Shown here one piece after another: positions 42,456 to 51,119 of a stretch of DNA of 64,000 bases. Below the pieces are notes generated by a model. The model searched no databases. It was not told the DNA's origin and was given only the letters and a program-made list of their open reading frames with translations. The position numbers and the translations under genes were made by a program. Within the stretch, counting starts at the first letter, position 1, and the number at the start of each line of letters is the position of its first letter. Origin of the DNA: Geminicoccaceae bacterium (GTDB taxonomy: Bacteria; Pseudomonadota; Alphaproteobacteria; Geminicoccales; Geminicoccaceae); assembly GCA_020638495.1 (NCBI GenBank), contig JACKIN010000001.1, positions 558,001 to 622,000 on the forward strand. The letters are read 5' to 3'.

Positions 42456-44729
42456 ATGAGGCGTGCGCTCGGCGTGATCGTGAGCGTCTGTTTGTTGCTG
42501 GCCGGGTCGTTCGGGCACGAGAGCCGGGCCCAGGTCGAGGACCGGATCCTGGATATCCAGGTCCAGGGCAACGAGCGCATCGAGACGCTGACCGTCGAAA
42601 GCTACCTCACCGTGCGACGCAACGATCCGTTCGACCCTGATGCGCTCGACCAGTCCTTGCGCAACCTGTTCGCCACCGGCCTCTTCGACGACGTGGCGAT
42701 CGAGCGGGTCGGCTCGACGCTGATCGTCAGGGTGGTCGAGAATCCGATCATCAACCGTATCGCGTTCGAGGGTAACCGGCGGTTGGACGACGAGGTGCTG
42801 GAGGCCGAGGTGCAGCTCCGGCCGCGAGTGGTCTTCACCCAGGCCCGTGTGCAGGCGGCCGTGACCCGCATCCTCGAGCTCTATCGGCGCAATGGCCGCT
42901 ATGCCGCGAGCGTCGATCCGAAGATCATCGAGCTCGACCAGAACCGTGTCGATCTGGTCTTCGAGATCGAGGAAGGTCCGCTCACGAAGGTCGCGGGCAT
43001 CAGCTTCATCGGCAACGCCTCGTTCTCCGCCAACACGCTGCGTGGCGTGATCGAGACCAAGGAGGCGGCCTGGTACCGCTTCTTCAGCAGCACCGACACC
43101 TATGATCCGGACCGCCTGGCGTTCGACCAGGAGCTCCTGCGGCGCTTCTATCTCGAACGCGGCTATCTCGAGTTCCTGGTCGTCAGCGCCATCGCCGAGC
43201 TGACGCCCGAGGGCGACCGCTTCTTCATCACCTTCACGCTCGAGGAGGGGCCGCAATACACCCTCTCCTCGGTCGAGCTCGAGAGCTCGATCCCCGATCT
43301 GCCGCTCGATGCGCTACGCGAGCTGATCACCCCGAAGTCGGGCGACGTCTACAACGCGACCGAGGTCGAGAAGTCGATCCAGTCGCTGACCGACCGGCTC
43401 GGCCAGCTCGGCTATGCCTTCGCCGAAGTGGATCCGATCACCGAGCTGAATCCGGACGAGCTTCTGGTCGACCTCATCTTCCAGATCAACGAGGGGCCCA
43501 GGGTCTATGTCGAGCGGATCGACATCGTCGGCAATGTCCGTACCCTGGACAAGGTGATTCGCCGCGAGTTCCGGCTCGCCGAGGGCGACCCCTACAATCT
43601 GGCCCTGCTGCGCCGCTCCGAGCAGCGCATACGCAACCTGGGCTTCTTCGAGACGGTGAACGTCAGGACCGCCCGCGGCAGCGCCGCCGACAAGATCGTC
43701 ATCCAGGTGGAGGTGGCCGAGCAGTCGACTGGCGAGCTTTCCTTCGGTGCCGGCTTCTCGACCGCCGACGGCCCGCTCGGCGACATCCGCCTGGCCGAGC
43801 GCAACCTCCTCGGCACCGGACAGAGCGTCTCCGCCAACTTCACGATCTCCGGCCGCCGGCAGGACATCATCGTGAGCTACACGCACCCCTATTTCCTCAA
43901 CCGGGATCTGGCGGCGGGCTTCGATCTCTTCCTCAGCGAGACCGATTACCAGTCGGAGAGCTCGTTCGACGAAGAGAGTGTCGGCGGCACGCTGCGCGCC
44001 GGCTATCCGCTTACCGAGAACCTCCGACACGGCGTGCGCTACACGCTGCGCGAAGACGAGATCAGGAACGTCGACAACGACGCCTCGGTGTTCATTCAGG
44101 ACGAGGAGGGGACCTCTGTCACCTCGCTGGTCGGCCAGACCTTCACCTATGACGTGCGAGACACGCGCTTCCTGCCGTCCGAGGGCTATATCTTGAGGCT
44201 GGACCAGGATCTGGCCGGGCTCGGCGGCGACAACCGTTTCCTGCGCAACGACGTGCGCGGGGATTACTACTACTCTATCTTCCCCGACGTGGTCCTCAAC
44301 GTCGGTGCCGGTGTCGGTTACATCCATGGACTGGGAGACGACGTGGGGCTCTCCAACCGGTTCTTCATCGGTGGCTCGTCGCTGCGCGGCTTCGCTTTTG
44401 CCGGTATCGGTCCGCGCGACAGCGATTCCAATGACGCGCTGGGTGGCAATCTCTACTATACCGGCACGGCCGAGGTGCGGTTTCCCCTGGGCCTGCCGGA
44501 CGAGCTGCGGATATTCGGCCGCACCTTCGTCGATGCCGGCACGCTCACGGAAATCGACGTCAATGGCCCGACGCTCGAGGACAGCGGCAGCCTGAGGGTT
44601 GCGGTCGGCTTCGGCTTTTCCTGGCTCTCGCCGCTCGGCCCGCTGGCGATCGATCTCGCCCAGGCGGTGCGCAAGGAGAATTACGACGAGACCGAGCTCT
44701 TCCGCATTTCGTTTGGCACCCGTTTCTAG
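42456..44729 (+). CDS. bamA: Outer membrane assembly factor BamA
   Basis: BamA is the Omp85 core of the machinery that folds outer-membrane beta-barrels. It has 757 residues: a signal peptide (to about 26, SRA/Q), five POTRA domains (about 27-350; the fifth with VERIDIVGNVRTLDKVIRREFRLAEGDPYN), then the 16-strand barrel. VRGD-like FIGGSSLRGFAFAGIGPRD is the L6 conserved loop, and it ends with the aromatic C-terminus RISFGTRF. The gene follows rseP by 74 bases and precedes skp. Confidence 0.97.
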   Translation: MRRALGVIVSVCLLLAGSFGHESRAQVEDRILDIQVQGNERIETLTVESYLTVRRNDPFDPDALDQSLRNLFATGLFDDVAIERVGSTLIVRVVENPIINRIAFEGNRRLDDEVLEAEVQLRPRVVFTQARVQAAVTRILELYRRNGRYAASVDPKIIELDQNRVDLVFEIEEGPLTKVAGISFIGNASFSANTLRGVIETKEAAWYRFFSSTDTYDPDRLAFDQELLRRFYLERGYLEFLVVSAIAELTPEGDRFFITFTLEEGPQYTLSSVELESSIPDLPLDALRELITPKSGDVYNATEVEKSIQSLTDRLGQLGYAFAEVDPITELNPDELLVDLIFQINEGPRVYVERIDIVGNVRTLDKVIRREFRLAEGDPYNLALLRRSEQRIRNLGFFETVNVRTARGSAADKIVIQVEVAEQSTGELSFGAGFSTADGPLGDIRLAERNLLGTGQSVSANFTISGRRQDIIVSYTHPYFLNRDLAAGFDLFLSETDYQSESSFDEESVGGTLRAGYPLTENLRHGVRYTLREDEIRNVDNDASVFIQDEEGTSVTSLVGQTFTYDVRDTRFLPSEGYILRLDQDLAGLGGDNRFLRNDVRGDYYYSIFPDVVLNVGAGVGYIHGLGDDVGLSNRFFIGGSSLRGFAFAGIGPRDSDSNDALGGNLYYTGTAEVRFPLGLPDELRIFGRTFVDAGTLTEIDVNGPTLEDSGSLRVAVGFGFSWLSPLGPLAIDLAQAVRKENYDETELFRISFGTRF

Positions 44730-44742
44730 CTGGTGGCCGGGC

Positions 44743-45306
44743 ATGACGGCCGGGCGCCGGTGGCGGCAGCTCGCCCTCACCGCCCTGCTCCTGCTCGCCT
44801 CCGGCCTGCCGGTGATGGCGGAGCCGCTGCCGCCGGCGACCGCTGCGGTGATCGACTATCAGCGGGTGATGCGCGAGGCGCTCGCCGCCCAGAGCATTCG
44901 TGCCCAGGTCGACGCGCGGCGGCTGCGCTACCAGCAGGAGATCGAGGCTGACCAGCAACGGCTGCGCAACACCGATCGTGAGCTGATCCGTCAGCGCGGG
45001 ATTCTCGACGCGGATGCCTATGCCGAGCAGCGAAAGGCGTTCGAGGAGGAGGTGGCGCAAATCCAGCGACAGGTGCAGGAGCGCCTGCGCCAGCTCGACG
45101 ACGTCTCGGCCATGGCGCTCGCCGAGGTGCGCGAGGCGGTGATCGAGATCGTCGGTGACCTCGCCGAGGTGCGCAGCTTCAACCTCGTGCTGCCGAGTGC
45201 CGGGGTGCTCCTGTTCTCGCCTCAGATCGACATTACGGACGAGGTGCTGGCAGCTCTCGACGAGCGTCTGCCGGAGGTCGATGTGCCGGAGCGGGCGCCG
45301 CAATAG
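44743..45306 (+). CDS. skp: OmpH/Skp-family periplasmic chaperone
   Basis: Skp holds unfolded outer-membrane proteins in the periplasm before BamA. The 187 residues contain a signal peptide (LALTALLLLASGLPVMA), the VIDYQRVMREALAAQSIRAQVDARRLRYQQEIEADQQRLR start, and the long alpha-helical coiled-coil arms (about 55-140) with Gln/Glu/Arg richness. The C-terminal strand SFNLVLPSAGVLLFSPQIDITDEVLAAL closes it. The next gene is fabZ after 128 bases, where lpxD would normally lie. Confidence 0.9.
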   Translation: MTAGRRWRQLALTALLLLASGLPVMAEPLPPATAAVIDYQRVMREALAAQSIRAQVDARRLRYQQEIEADQQRLRNTDRELIRQRGILDADAYAEQRKAFEEEVAQIQRQVQERLRQLDDVSAMALAEVREAVIEIVGDLAEVRSFNLVLPSAGVLLFSPQIDITDEVLAALDERLPEVDVPERAPQ

Positions 45307-45327
45307 GTGCTGCGGTGATGGCGCGGA

Positions 45328-45344
45328 CCGGCCCTCGGGGCCGG
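45328..45344 (+). other. Short GC hairpin in the skp-fabZ gap
   Basis: CCGGCCC (45328-45334), loop TCG, GGGCCGG (45338-45344). It is a possible weak terminator or attenuator after skp; no T-run follows. Confidence 0.3.
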
Positions 45345-45434
45345 GTGGCGAAAAGGCTTGGCCTCGCCGCCTTCCTGTGCTGGTTTCCGGCCCCGGCGCG
45401 GGTGCCGGTAGTGTCAGGAAAGGAGCGGGAAGCG

Positions 45435-45926
45435 ATGAGCGAGGCCGCGAGGAAGCCGGGGCGGGCGATGCCGGATATCGAGGTCGGTCGCCTGATGCAA
45501 CTGATCCCGCACCGATTCCCGATGCTGCTGATCGACCGGCTGACCGAGATCGAGGCGCCCGAGCGGGCGACCGGGATCAAGTGCGTAACGATCAACGAGC
45601 CGTTCTTCCAAGGGCACTTCCCCGGCGATCCGATCATGCCCGGCGTGCTGATCGTCGAGGCGATGGCGCAGACCGCGGCGGCGCTGGTGATCGCGGGGCA
45701 GGAGCGCGAGGGCAAGGGTGACCTCGTCTATTTCATGGGTATCGACCAGGCCCGTTTTCGCAGCCCGGTGCGGCCCGGCGACCAGCTCAGGCTCGAGGTG
45801 GAGCTGCAGAAGCACCGGCTCGGCATCCACTGGTTCAAGGGCCGGGCCGTGGTCGGCGGCCAGGTGGCCGCCGAGGCCGTGTTCAACGCCAAGCTCTTCG
45901 GTCGCGAGCAGGTGGCCGGCGGCTGA
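45435..45926 (+). CDS. fabZ: 3-hydroxyacyl-ACP dehydratase FabZ
   Basis: FabZ removes water from 3-hydroxyacyl-ACP in fatty acid elongation. It has 163 residues with a hot-dog fold: LIPHRFPMLLIDRL, catalytic His61 in FFQGHFPGDPIMPGVLIVEAMAQ (Glu75), and HWFKGRAVVGGQVAAEA. AAAGGAGCGGGAAG lies before ATG 45435. It is the last gene of the bamA-side operon. In relatives it is embedded among lpxD, lpxA, lpxI and lpxB, none of which is next to it here. Confidence 0.96.
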   Translation: MSEAARKPGRAMPDIEVGRLMQLIPHRFPMLLIDRLTEIEAPERATGIKCVTINEPFFQGHFPGDPIMPGVLIVEAMAQTAAALVIAGQEREGKGDLVYFMGIDQARFRSPVRPGDQLRLEVELQKHRLGIHWFKGRAVVGGQVAAEAVFNAKLFGREQVAGG

Positions 45927-45938
45927 GCCGCCGGCCAC
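45912..45938. terminator. Perfect 12-bp hairpin with the fabZ stop codon in its loop
   Basis: GTGGCCGGCGGC (45912-45923), TGA loop (45924-45926) and GCCGCCGGCCAC (45927-45938). It lies between fabZ and the convergent gltA end, so it can serve both strands. No U-tract follows. Confidence 0.6.
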
Positions 45939-45942
45939 ATGT

Positions 45943-47247
45943 TCAGCCGCGCCGGTCGAGCGGCACGTAGGAGCGCTCGGCGGGACCGGTATAGAGCTGC
46001 CGCGGCCGGCCGATCTTCTGCTCCGGATCCTCGATCATCTCGTTCCACTGGGCGATCCAGCCGACCGTGCGGGCGAGGGCGAAGATGGCGGTGAACATCT
46101 TGGTCGGGATGCCCATCGCCTCGAGGATGATGCCGGAATAGAAATCGACATTGGGGAACAGCTTGCGTTCCTGGAAGTACGCGTCCTCGAGGGCGATCCG
46201 CTCGAGCTCGCGGGCGATGGCGAGCTTGGGCTCGCCACCCTTGCCCAACTCGTCCAGCACCTCGTCGGCGCTGGCCTTGAGCACGCCGGCGCGCGGATCG
46301 TAGTTCTTGTAGACGCGGTGGCCGAAGCCCATCAGCCGGAACGGATCGTCCTTGTCCTTGGCCCGGGCGAGGAACTCGGGGATCCGGTCGACGGTGCCGA
46401 TCTCCTCGAGCATATTGACCACGGCCTCGTTGGCGCCGCCATGCGCCGGCCCCCAGAGCGAGGCGATGCCGGCCGAGATCGCCGCATAGGGGCTGGCCCC
46501 GGTGGAGCCCACGAGCCGCACCGTCGAGGTCGAGGCGTTCTGCTCGTGATCGGCATGCAGGATGAAGATCGTGTCCAGCGCCTTGGAGAGCACCGGCTTC
46601 TCCTTCCACGGCTCGCACGGCACGCCGAACATCATGTAGAGGAAGTTCTCGGCGTAATTCAGGTCGTTGCGCGGGTAGAGGAAAGGCTGGCCGACCGAGT
46701 ACTTGTAGGCCATGGCGGCGATCGTCGGGATCTTGGCGATCAGCCGGTAGCTGGCGATCAGCCGGTGCTTCGGGTCCTGGGTATCGAGGTCCTCGTAGTA
46801 GAAGGCCGAGAGGGCGCCGACGACCGCCACCATGACTGCCATGGGGTGGGCGTCGCGACGGAAGCCGCGGAAAAGATAATTGATCTGGTCGTGGATCATG
46901 GTGTGGTTGGTCACGCCGTCCACGAACTTCTTGTACTCGTCGGCCTTGGGCAGCTCGCCGAACAGGATGAGGTAGCACGTCTCGAGGAAGTTGCTGCGTT
47001 CTGCCAGCTCCTCGATCCGGTAGCCGCGATGCAGGAGGAGGCCGGCCTCGCCGTCGATATAGGTGATCTTCGAGCGGCAGGACGCGGTCGAGGTGAAGCC
47101 CGGGTCATAGGTGAAGTGGCCGGTCGCCGAGTAGAGCTTGCGGATGTCGATCACGTCCGGGCCGATCGTCCCCTCGAGCACGGGGAACTCCGACTGCTGG
47201 TTGCCCCGCCCGATCTTCACCGATTTTTCTGTCGTGCTCTCGGTCAT
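45943..47247 (-). CDS. gltA: Citrate synthase (type I, hexameric)
   Basis: GltA condenses oxaloacetate and acetyl-CoA, the entry of the TCA cycle. It has 434 residues with the N-terminal beta domain of NADH-sensitive forms. The catalytic triad is His269 in GPAHGGANE, His310 in GFGHRVYKNYDPRA and Asp368 in NVDFYSGI. HADHEQNASTSTVR is the signature region. ATG 47247 gives the normal length. It is a monocistronic minus-strand gene with its own promoter. Confidence 0.97.
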   Translation of the reverse strand: MTESTTEKSVKIGRGNQQSEFPVLEGTIGPDVIDIRKLYSATGHFTYDPGFTSTASCRSKITYIDGEAGLLLHRGYRIEELAERSNFLETCYLILFGELPKADEYKKFVDGVTNHTMIHDQINYLFRGFRRDAHPMAVMVAVVGALSAFYYEDLDTQDPKHRLIASYRLIAKIPTIAAMAYKYSVGQPFLYPRNDLNYAENFLYMMFGVPCEPWKEKPVLSKALDTIFILHADHEQNASTSTVRLVGSTGASPYAAISAGIASLWGPAHGGANEAVVNMLEEIGTVDRIPEFLARAKDKDDPFRLMGFGHRVYKNYDPRAGVLKASADEVLDELGKGGEPKLAIARELERIALEDAYFQERKLFPNVDFYSGIILEAMGIPTKMFTAIFALARTVGWIAQWNEMIEDPEQKIGRPRQLYTGPAERSYVPLDRRG

Positions 47248-47385
47248 CGCGTGTCTCCTTGGCTTTCGCGCGGCGCTGGTGGCCGGTTTGCGCGCATTGG
47301 CGGGGCTGCCGTCCGTCGTCCGCTGCCGCGCGAATGGGGCGTGCGGTCGCCGCGTCCGGCTCGATGCTTCCTCGACGGTCGGCCG

Positions 47386-47414
47386 ACTGTAGAGCCCGGG
47401 AGCCGCGGCTTCAA
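47386..47414 (-). promoter_or_regulatory. Sigma-70-type promoter of gltA
   Basis: On the minus strand, TTGAAG (47414-47409), exactly 17 bases, then TACAGT (47391-47386). It overlaps the stop of the upstream gltX copy and leaves a leader of about 135 bases. Confidence 0.5.
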
Positions 47415-48838
47415 TCGCTCTGCTGCATTGCGGGATTGCGACCAGTCGCAGCATCCTCGAGCCGCAGCAGCACCTCCTCGCGCCCGAGGATCGCCATGAC
47501 CTCGAAAAGGCCGGGCGAAACCGTGCGGCCGGTGAGGGCAGCGCGCAACGGCTGGGCCAGCTTGCCGAAGCCGAGGCCTTGCCGTTCCGCATGGGCGCGG
47601 GCCGCCGCCTCGAGCCCGGCCTCGGCGAAGGGCTCGACCGCTGCCAGCACCGGGGCGAGTCGGGCGAGCTCGGCCCGGGCGGCCGGGTCGAGCAGCTTCG
47701 CCGCTTTGGCGTCGAGCGGCAGCGGGCGCGCCTGGATATAGAAGGCGGCGCTCGAGGCGAGGTCGACCAGCGTGCGGGCGCGCTGCTTGAGCCCGGGCAT
47801 CGCCTGTTCCAGGCGCCGGCGCTCCGGCTCGCCGAGCCGATGGCCCGCTGCCTCGAGCCGCGGTGCGACGAGTGTCACGAGCTCGTTGTCGGCCCGCTCC
47901 TTCAGGTAGTGGGCGTTCACCGAATCGAGCTTGGCGAAATCGAAGCGGGCCGGCGAGCGGCCGATGCCGTCGAGGTCGAACCAGGCGATCGCCTGCTGGG
48001 TCGAGATGATCTCCTCGTCGCCATGCGCCCAGCCCAGCCGCAGCAGGTAGTTGCGCATGGCCTCCGGCAGGTAGCCGAGCTCGCGATAGGCGTCGACGCC
48101 GAGGGCACCGTGGCGCTTGCTGAGCTTCGCGCCGTCGGGGCCATGGATCAGCGGGATATGGGCGAAGACCGGCGGCTCGTGGCCCAGGGCCCGGAAGAGA
48201 TTGGCGTGGCGGGCGGCGTTGTTGAGGTGATCGTCGCCGCGGATGATGTGGGTGATGCCCATCTCGATGTCGTCGACCACGACGGAGAGCATGTAGGTCG
48301 GCGTGCCGTCGGCGCGCAGCAGGATCATGTCGTCGAGCTGCGTGTTGGCGAAGCGGACAGTGCCCTGGACCCGGTCCTCGACCACCGTCTCGCCGTCGAG
48401 CGGCGCCTTGAAGCGCACCACCGGATCGACGCCGGCCGGCGCCTCGCGCGGGTCGCGCTCGCGCCAGGTGCCGTCGTAGCGGATCGGCCGCTTCTCGGCC
48501 CGTGCCCGCTCGCGCATCGCCTCGAGCTCTTCCGGCGTGCACCAGCAGCGATAGGCGAGACCCTGCTCCAGCAGGCGCTGGACCGCCGCCTTGTGCTGCT
48601 CGATCCGGCTGAATTGGTAGACTGGCGGCTCGTCCGACTCGAGGCCGAGCCAGCCGAGGCCGTCGAGGATCGCCGCGATGGCCGGCTCGGTCGAGCGCTG
48701 CCGGTCGGTATCCTCGATGCGCAGCAAGTAGCGGCCGCCATGGTGCCGGGCGAACAGCCAGTTGAAGAGGGCGGTGCGGGCACCGCCGATGTGCAGATAG
48801 CCCGTAGGTGAAGGAGCGAAGCGGACAATAACACTCAT
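47411..48838 (-). CDS. gltX: Glutamyl-tRNA synthetase, copy 1
   Basis: This class I synthetase charges tRNA-Glu (and tRNA-Gln in organisms using GatCAB). It has 475 residues with FAPSPTGYLHIGGARTALFNWLFARHHGG (HIGH motif as HIGG), RIEDTDRQRS, the YRCWCTPEEL insertion, GDDHLNNAARH, the KMSKS motif as KLSKRHG and the helical anticodon-binding domain. The start is ATG 48838. It lies between gltA and the divergent comEC, the usual alphaproteobacterial place. A second, distinct copy is at 53818. Confidence 0.96.
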   Translation of the reverse strand: MSVIVRFAPSPTGYLHIGGARTALFNWLFARHHGGRYLLRIEDTDRQRSTEPAIAAILDGLGWLGLESDEPPVYQFSRIEQHKAAVQRLLEQGLAYRCWCTPEELEAMRERARAEKRPIRYDGTWRERDPREAPAGVDPVVRFKAPLDGETVVEDRVQGTVRFANTQLDDMILLRADGTPTYMLSVVVDDIEMGITHIIRGDDHLNNAARHANLFRALGHEPPVFAHIPLIHGPDGAKLSKRHGALGVDAYRELGYLPEAMRNYLLRLGWAHGDEEIISTQQAIAWFDLDGIGRSPARFDFAKLDSVNAHYLKERADNELVTLVAPRLEAAGHRLGEPERRRLEQAMPGLKQRARTLVDLASSAAFYIQARPLPLDAKAAKLLDPAARAELARLAPVLAAVEPFAEAGLEAAARAHAERQGLGFGKLAQPLRAALTGRTVSPGLFEVMAILGREEVLLRLEDAATGRNPAMQQSD

Positions 48839-48912
48839 GGTTGATTTTTCGCCGGAATTCGAGGAGGAGATGAAAGGATACGGCGCGGCCTCGTAACACG
48901 ATCGGAACGGAC

Positions 48913-51042
48913 TTGCAGCAGCCGGCCCTCGTGCCATCCGCCAGATCCTGGGCGCCACGCCCGGCGGGCGGCTCCAGGCTGCTCCTGGCGTTGGTTGCTG
49001 TCGTGCTGGAGTCGCTGCATGCCGAGCGGCCACGCTGGCCGCTCTGGGCGCCGATCGCTTTTGCTGTCGGCATTCTCGTCTATTTCGCCCTGCCGGTCGA
49101 GCCGTCGCCGAGGCTGCTGGCCCTGGTACCGCTCGGGGTGATCGGCGCCATCGCTGGTGCGCGACGGGCCGCCGGCCTCGCCGTTCTTTTCTGGCTCGGC
49201 CTGGCCCTGGCGCTGGCCGGCTTCGCTGTGGCGCAGCTGCGCACGCTCCAGGTGGCCGCCCCGGTGCTGCCGCGCTCCGGCGTTTACCATGTCGAGGGGG
49301 TGATAAGGGCCGCCGAGCCGCGCAACGACGGCCAGCGCCTGCTGCTCGGCGATCTCGTGATCGAGCGCCTGGAAGAGGCGGCGACACCGGCCCTTGTGCG
49401 CTTCACCGTGCGGCGCACGGAGGTGCCCTTCCTGCCGGGTCAGCGGATCAAGGCGCGTGCCCGCCTGCAGCCACCGAGTGGTGCGGCGGTGCCGGGCGGC
49501 TTCGATTTCGCGATGCGGGCCTGGTTCGAGCGCCTCGGCGGTGTCGGCTTCGCGCTCGGGGCGCCCGAGCTGCTGGCGGCCGGTCCGGGAACCGGGACCC
49601 GACCGATCGCCACCCTGCGTCATGCCGTTGCGGCTCGCGCCGAGCGGATCATCCCGGGCGCCGATGGCGCTGTGGCCGCGGCCCTGCTGACGGGCCTGCG
49701 CGCCTCCATACCCGACCGGGTGTGGCACGACATGCAGGCGAGCGGGCTCGCCCATCTGCTCGCCATCTCAGGGCTCCACATGACGCTGATCGCCGGCACC
49801 GTTTTCGTCGTCGCCCGCGCCCTCTTCGCCTTGTGGCCGGCTTTGGCGCTTCGCGTGGTGCCGAAGAAGCCGGCCGCGGTCGTGGCGCTCCTGGCAGCCC
49901 TCGGCTATCTGCTGCTCGCCGGTGCCACCGTGCCGACCCAGCGCGCCTTCATGATGGCGGCGGTGGCGCTGCTCGCCGTGCTGCTCGACCGCAACCCGGT
50001 CTCGATGCGGCTCCTGGCAATGGCGGCATTCGTCGTCCTGGTGATCGCCCCGGAGAGCTTGCTCGGTCCCTCGTTCCAGATGAGCTTCGCCGCGGTCACC
50101 GGCCTCGTCGCGTTCTATGAGCTGCGCCTTGGGCAGCTCGCCCTCACGCCGCCGGAGAACGACCGACAACGGCCGGCCCGGCTGCTTCTCGTCTACTTCA
50201 TAGGTATTCTGGTTACCACGCTGATCGCCAGCCTCGCGACCACGCCCTTTGCCGCCTACCACTTCCAGCGAGTGGCGACCTATGGCGTCCTCGCCAATCT
50301 GGTGGCGGTGCCGCTCACCGCCTTCTGGATCATGCCGGCCGGGCTCCTGGCGCTGCTGCTCATGCCATTCGGGCTGGATGCACCCATCCTGCATGTGATG
50401 GGAGCAGGAATCGGCATCGTGCTCGACGTCGCGGCTTTCGTCGCGGCGCTGCCCGGCGCCGGCATCGACGTCAGCCCTTGGCCGCCCTCGAGCCTGCTGC
50501 TGCTGGCGCTGGGCGGGCTCTGGCTTTGTCTCTGGCGGCAGTATTGGCGGCTCTGGGGGGGGGCTGCCTGTACCCTGGGTATCGTCCTGGCCCTGACCAC
50601 ACGGCCGCCGGACCTCCTGGTCGACCGACGGGGCGATCTCGTCGTCTATCGCGCTGCCGGCGGCGAAGTTCACCTGCTCGAGCTGAAGCGCGACCGCTGG
50701 CTCGCCGAGCAGCTCGTGCGAGCCGCCGGCTCCGGCGAGGCGAGCGCCTTCGAAACACGGTCGGACGGGCAGCTGGCCTGCGATCCGCTGGGCTGTGTCG
50801 TCGGCCCCGAGCCGGCCCGCCGGGTGGCCATCGCGCTGACCGCCGAGGCGGCCGCGGAGGATTGCGACCGGGCCCGGTTCGTCCTGCTGCTCGCCGGCCC
50901 GGAGAGCTGCGCCAATGGCACGCCGAGCCTGGGCGCGCGCACCCTCTGGCGGAGCGGCGGGGTGGCGCTCACGATCGCGGACGGGCGGGTGCGGGTCGAA
51001 ACCGTGGCCGACTGGGCGGGCGACCGGCCATGGATGCGCTGA
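48913..51042 (+). CDS. comEC: ComEC/Rec2-family DNA-uptake membrane protein
   Basis: ComEC forms the inner-membrane channel for single-stranded DNA in natural transformation. It has 709 residues: DUF4131 region at the N-terminus, an OB-like VYHVEGVIRAAEPRNDGQRLLLGDLVIERL, and the competence core HLLAISGLHMTLIAG (about 278-292) with multiple helices to about 560. The C-terminal part (DLLVDRRGDLVVYRAAGGEVHLLEL) is short and lacks the metallo-beta-lactamase HxHxDH motif. The start is TTG 48913. No other competence genes are in the window. Confidence 0.92.
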   Translation: MQQPALVPSARSWAPRPAGGSRLLLALVAVVLESLHAERPRWPLWAPIAFAVGILVYFALPVEPSPRLLALVPLGVIGAIAGARRAAGLAVLFWLGLALALAGFAVAQLRTLQVAAPVLPRSGVYHVEGVIRAAEPRNDGQRLLLGDLVIERLEEAATPALVRFTVRRTEVPFLPGQRIKARARLQPPSGAAVPGGFDFAMRAWFERLGGVGFALGAPELLAAGPGTGTRPIATLRHAVAARAERIIPGADGAVAAALLTGLRASIPDRVWHDMQASGLAHLLAISGLHMTLIAGTVFVVARALFALWPALALRVVPKKPAAVVALLAALGYLLLAGATVPTQRAFMMAAVALLAVLLDRNPVSMRLLAMAAFVVLVIAPESLLGPSFQMSFAAVTGLVAFYELRLGQLALTPPENDRQRPARLLLVYFIGILVTTLIASLATTPFAAYHFQRVATYGVLANLVAVPLTAFWIMPAGLLALLLMPFGLDAPILHVMGAGIGIVLDVAAFVAALPGAGIDVSPWPPSSLLLLALGGLWLCLWRQYWRLWGGAACTLGIVLALTTRPPDLLVDRRGDLVVYRAAGGEVHLLELKRDRWLAEQLVRAAGSGEASAFETRSDGQLACDPLGCVVGPEPARRVAIALTAEAAAEDCDRARFVLLLAGPESCANGTPSLGARTLWRSGGVALTIADGRVRVETVADWAGDRPWMR

Positions 51043-51049
51043 GGCACCA

Positions 51050-51078
51050 TTGCGGTTGAATCGATTTCAACTTATGAT
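51050..51078 (+). promoter_or_regulatory. Sigma-70-type promoter of the wzc-like operon
   Basis: TTGCGG (51050-51055), 17 bases, TATGAT (51073-51078). The spacer contains TTGAA-TCGAT-TTCAA (51056-51070), a near-perfect small palindrome. Confidence 0.5.
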
Positions 51079-51098
51079 ACAATTAAATTGAATTGTAT
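51077..51098. promoter_or_regulatory. Perfect 8-bp inverted repeat, candidate operator
   Basis: ATACAATT (51077-51084), six-base spacer AAATTG, AATTGTAT (51091-51098). It begins at the -10 element and covers the expected transcription start in an AT-rich island within a GC-rich chromosome, a position suited to a repressor. Confidence 0.5.
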
Positions 51099-51119
51099 TG
51101 CAACCAGGAGGCTAGGCCG

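Noticed and set aside
48913..51042. Metallo-beta-lactamase nuclease domain in ComEC
   Set aside because: The C-terminal part has no HxHxDH motif and is too short, so only the channel domains are claimed.
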